Assembly: GCA_001574975.1 (NCBI GenBank)
Contig: KQ965888.1
Location: 1-19,372 of the forward strand
Reading direction: 5' to 3'
DNA: 19,372 nucleotides
Source: Gonapodya prolifera JEL478
Lineage: Eukaryota > Monoblepharomycota > Monoblepharidomycetes > Monoblepharidales > Gonapodyaceae
The notes beneath the pieces were generated by a model that made no database searches, was not told the DNA's origin, and was given only the letters and a program-made list of their open reading frames with translations. Shown here one piece after another: positions 17,261 to 19,372 of the stretch; within the stretch, counting starts at the first letter, position 1; every line of letters begins with the position of its first letter. A program made the translations under genes and the position numbers.

Positions 17261-19026
17261 CGTAGAGTCCCGTATCCCCGAAATTTAACCCAGGTGATGT
17301 CTCTCTACGATTCAACGATGTCAGTAATTTAGAAAGGAAGAACTAAACTCTCACTGGGGGTTCATAAACGTTCAAAATTCTTGTTCACGCCTTTCTTGAA
17401 TGAAGTAGACCGTCCGTGGGCATTGACCCCAAAGAAAGAGCCGAAACATTGTCCGGAATGCTGCACGGAAGCGGTAAACTAGACTGTGTCAGTAAAATCG
17501 GTAATAGAATCCGAGTAGAGGTGAAGTAACTCGAGGTGGCAACCTTCAAGTTGAGACACCTTCTATGGTCCTCCAAAACGTCCTTCGTCTTCTTCCCTCC
17601 CCTCTCCCAGCCTCCATCATCACCCGCCGGAGCGTCGTCACGTACGCAACCCCAGGTCGGCAGGAGTGCTCAGAACTGTGTCCGTCACGTCCTGTAAAAT
17701 ACTCATCCCGCTTAGACCGGTATAGTACGAGAGTGCTTCATTTTATGGACCAATAGACGCTTCGCTGAGTGCAAGATGAAAGCAAGACTGGCGATTTCAA
17801 ATGAGTGAAAGGGTGAGCTCGTAAAGATCAACACAGCGAGAGCCCATGAAAATCACGGGGCTCAGGGTGGAACGTCACCGTCAATCAGGAAATCTGCTTG
17901 CTGCTTATAGAGTCTTCTTAGCCGATTTCATTCCTGCTCCGGGCAATCGCATGCAAATAGTCTGCACGGAGGATCTGCTGTGGTCGGTGTACGACACAGG
18001 CACTTCCGCTTACCATTTGGTCGGCTTTCCTCTTTGTTCCAAGACCCATTGACTCGTCCCGTTTTGCGCTTCAACACTGGGGCTATTTTCCAAACCCGCC
18101 ATTCTACGGGGGACTTTGCTGGTCGGAGGGCGGCCAACGAGACAGAGACGTGTATCCCCATCTCGGATGGGTAAGCGCTTGCGAGAGACGCCATGCAGGG
18201 GCCATGTCTCCTGCATAAAACAAGCCGCATGGATCACGGCAGTAGGTCAGCGCGACAAATCATGGCGAAAGATGAGTACTGAGCGGGGACGTCGTGCGTT
18301 TGGTTCGGAATATCATCACCCCGCTTCACGCCAGGCGCGTCCTGTAAATCAATGGAGGGGCGAGTTTGACACCGCCCACTCCTCGTTCCCATCACTTCTC
18401 GCGTTCGACGGCCGAGACCCGGGATATTGACGGAAAATAGATGTGAGCCAAGACTAGATCATTTGTCGTTGTTTCGGCCCCTCATTCGTTGGAAAAAGGG
18501 AAATCTTACGAGCGTCGAATGCAGTAAGGGGCGCATCTTGAAACGCTGAGAGAATCTGGTCGTATCGCACTTTGAAGTGAGCAAACATCAAGTGTCGGTG
18601 GTTACGGAGACTCTGATCCCATGCCCGCAGACCTTTGGCGCCTTCATGGAACGGTAGCACACGGACAAAGCATCTTGTAGCGTTGGTCGGAGGTGACGGA
18701 GGCGCTGGTTGTCATCTTGGATTTCGTCCCACGAACATTGCACTCGTAAACATTCTGGGGGGTTTGTATCTAGTGTATGGGGAAACACATTTTTTAACCT
18801 CCACCGCTATTTAGTGTCGCACTTTAAATGACGACTAGTCGATGCCTCGTCGGACTTTGGGGTATTGCGCTTCGGCATTCCGAAGTCTTGAATGCATCAA
18901 GCCCCGCCCAACACCAGGTGTCCTAGATTGAGAAGTTCGCGGAGAAGAGACGAGGGTGAGTCGACCACGAAGTCGACAGTACTTGAAGTCAATCGGGCCA
19001 GTGCGGCGGGTGTCATGATTCTTACG
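17261..19026. other. No confident gene; probable decayed intergenic or repeat DNA
   Basis: All open frames are short and overlap on both strands. Minus-strand frames at 18788-18588 and 18660-18454 follow one another and might be pieces of one old protein, but no family was recognised. Two GTCGAC hexamers flank CACGAA at about 18960-18977, and a short CTTCGG/CCGAAG hairpin lies near 18870. Confidence 0.4.
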
Positions 19027-19076
19027 CACCCCCACCTGGAGACATACCCCCACCTCCTGGAGACACACCCCCACCT
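19027..19076 (-). repeat. G-rich minisatellite, three copies, inverted relative to 169-220
   Basis: Cores ACCCCCAC begin at 19028, 19046 and 19067 (period 18-21 nt), with GGAGACA spacers. Read on the minus strand, units are GTGGGGGT(G/A)TGTCTCCAG, close to the left-end array. The outer flank is A+T-rich, as at the left end. Confidence 0.85.
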
Positions 19077-19372
19077 TTGAAAATAGTACTTGAGATTCTG
19101 ATTTTACAACATGAGGGATACAAAAATTGTTAAATGAATAAATTAGTTTGCACTNTCTTGATACATGGTATCCCCAAAATTTATAACTGCTGTACTGTGT
19201 TTGACAGGGTCAATATATTTTTTATTGCACTAGTAACATCATTGGAACAGAGTGTCCTTATTCTCTATGTATGGCTTGTAAAGTTTATATCATAATCAAT
19301 ACATCGTCANGACCACCCCCAATATCTGGCCTCTTTCTATTTTGAGTGCCAAGCATTCCTGTGAAAGCAAAA
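19077..19372. other. A+T-rich right end, no gene seen
   Basis: Strongly A+T-rich, with stop codons in all frames and undetermined bases at 19155 and 19310. A further CCACCCCC core lies at 19313-19320. It resembles the far-left intergenic DNA in composition. Confidence 0.5.

Noticed and set aside
16668-17315. Minus-strand open frame of 215 codons as a complete gene
   Set aside because: Only a short part resembles a transposase, and the matching next block is in another frame, so the frame as a whole is not a gene.
1-19372. Whole window as one transposon of the Starship or Maverick type
   Set aside because: No tyrosine recombinase, integrase, protein-primed polymerase or capsid gene was recognised; the paired minisatellites alone are not enough.

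Overview
The window looks like nuclear DNA of a fungus, perhaps an early-diverging (chytrid-like) one; the lineage is inferred and uncertain. Evidence for a eukaryote is direct: four gene models need short spliceosomal introns (54 to 101 nt, mostly GTGAGT/GTACGT donors and CAG/TAG acceptors) to restore well-known protein families. Two undetermined bases (19155, 19310) show this is draft sequence, so isolated one-base frameshifts may be sequence errors. No tRNA, rRNA or CRISPR was seen.

Left block (1-4291). Visibly A+T-richer over most of its length. It holds the 3' end of a basic-tailed protein, a RING plus TRAF-type zinc-finger protein (+), a SWIB/MDM2-like domain protein with a lysine-rich tail (+, split by a one-base frameshift), a thioredoxin-like protein with CGVC (+), the C-terminal part of a papain-like C1 cysteine peptidase (-, frameshifted) and a fragment of a class I ribonucleotide reductase small subunit (+). 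All five identifiable families occur in nucleocytoplasmic large DNA viruses, and the spacing is tight (the thioredoxin and peptidase stop codons lie 12 nt apart). The most interesting reading is a decayed fragment of an integrated giant-virus-like element. This is inference; each family also exists in cells.

Middle block (4564-12992). Typical host genes, apparently intact: a 14-exon 4-coumarate:CoA-ligase-like acyl-CoA synthetase with a possible peroxisomal signal (ARL), a 241-aa low-complexity protein carrying a four-times repeated short motif, a membrane-anchored RING-H2 ubiquitin ligase (-), and, divergent from it, an ankyrin/coiled-coil/SH3 protein.

Right block (12993-19372). Mostly decayed. 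An A+T-rich island (about 13000-14110) has two conflicting gene readings on opposite strands. It abuts a 5'-truncated MFSD1-type transporter pseudogene (14141-15861) with one in-frame stop and at least four frame changes. A long stretch without credible genes follows, holding a probable pogo/DDE_1 transposase remnant. Near the far end, a G-rich minisatellite (core GTGGGGGT, three copies) repeats, in inverted orientation, an array at 169-220. The outer flanks are A+T-rich at both ends, so the gene-bearing region is bracketed by two related arrays about 18.8 kb apart.

The middle genes have no obvious common pathway. The acyl-CoA synthetase suggests peroxisomal carboxylic-acid activation, the RING-H2 protein membrane-linked ubiquitination and the SH3 protein a scaffold role.
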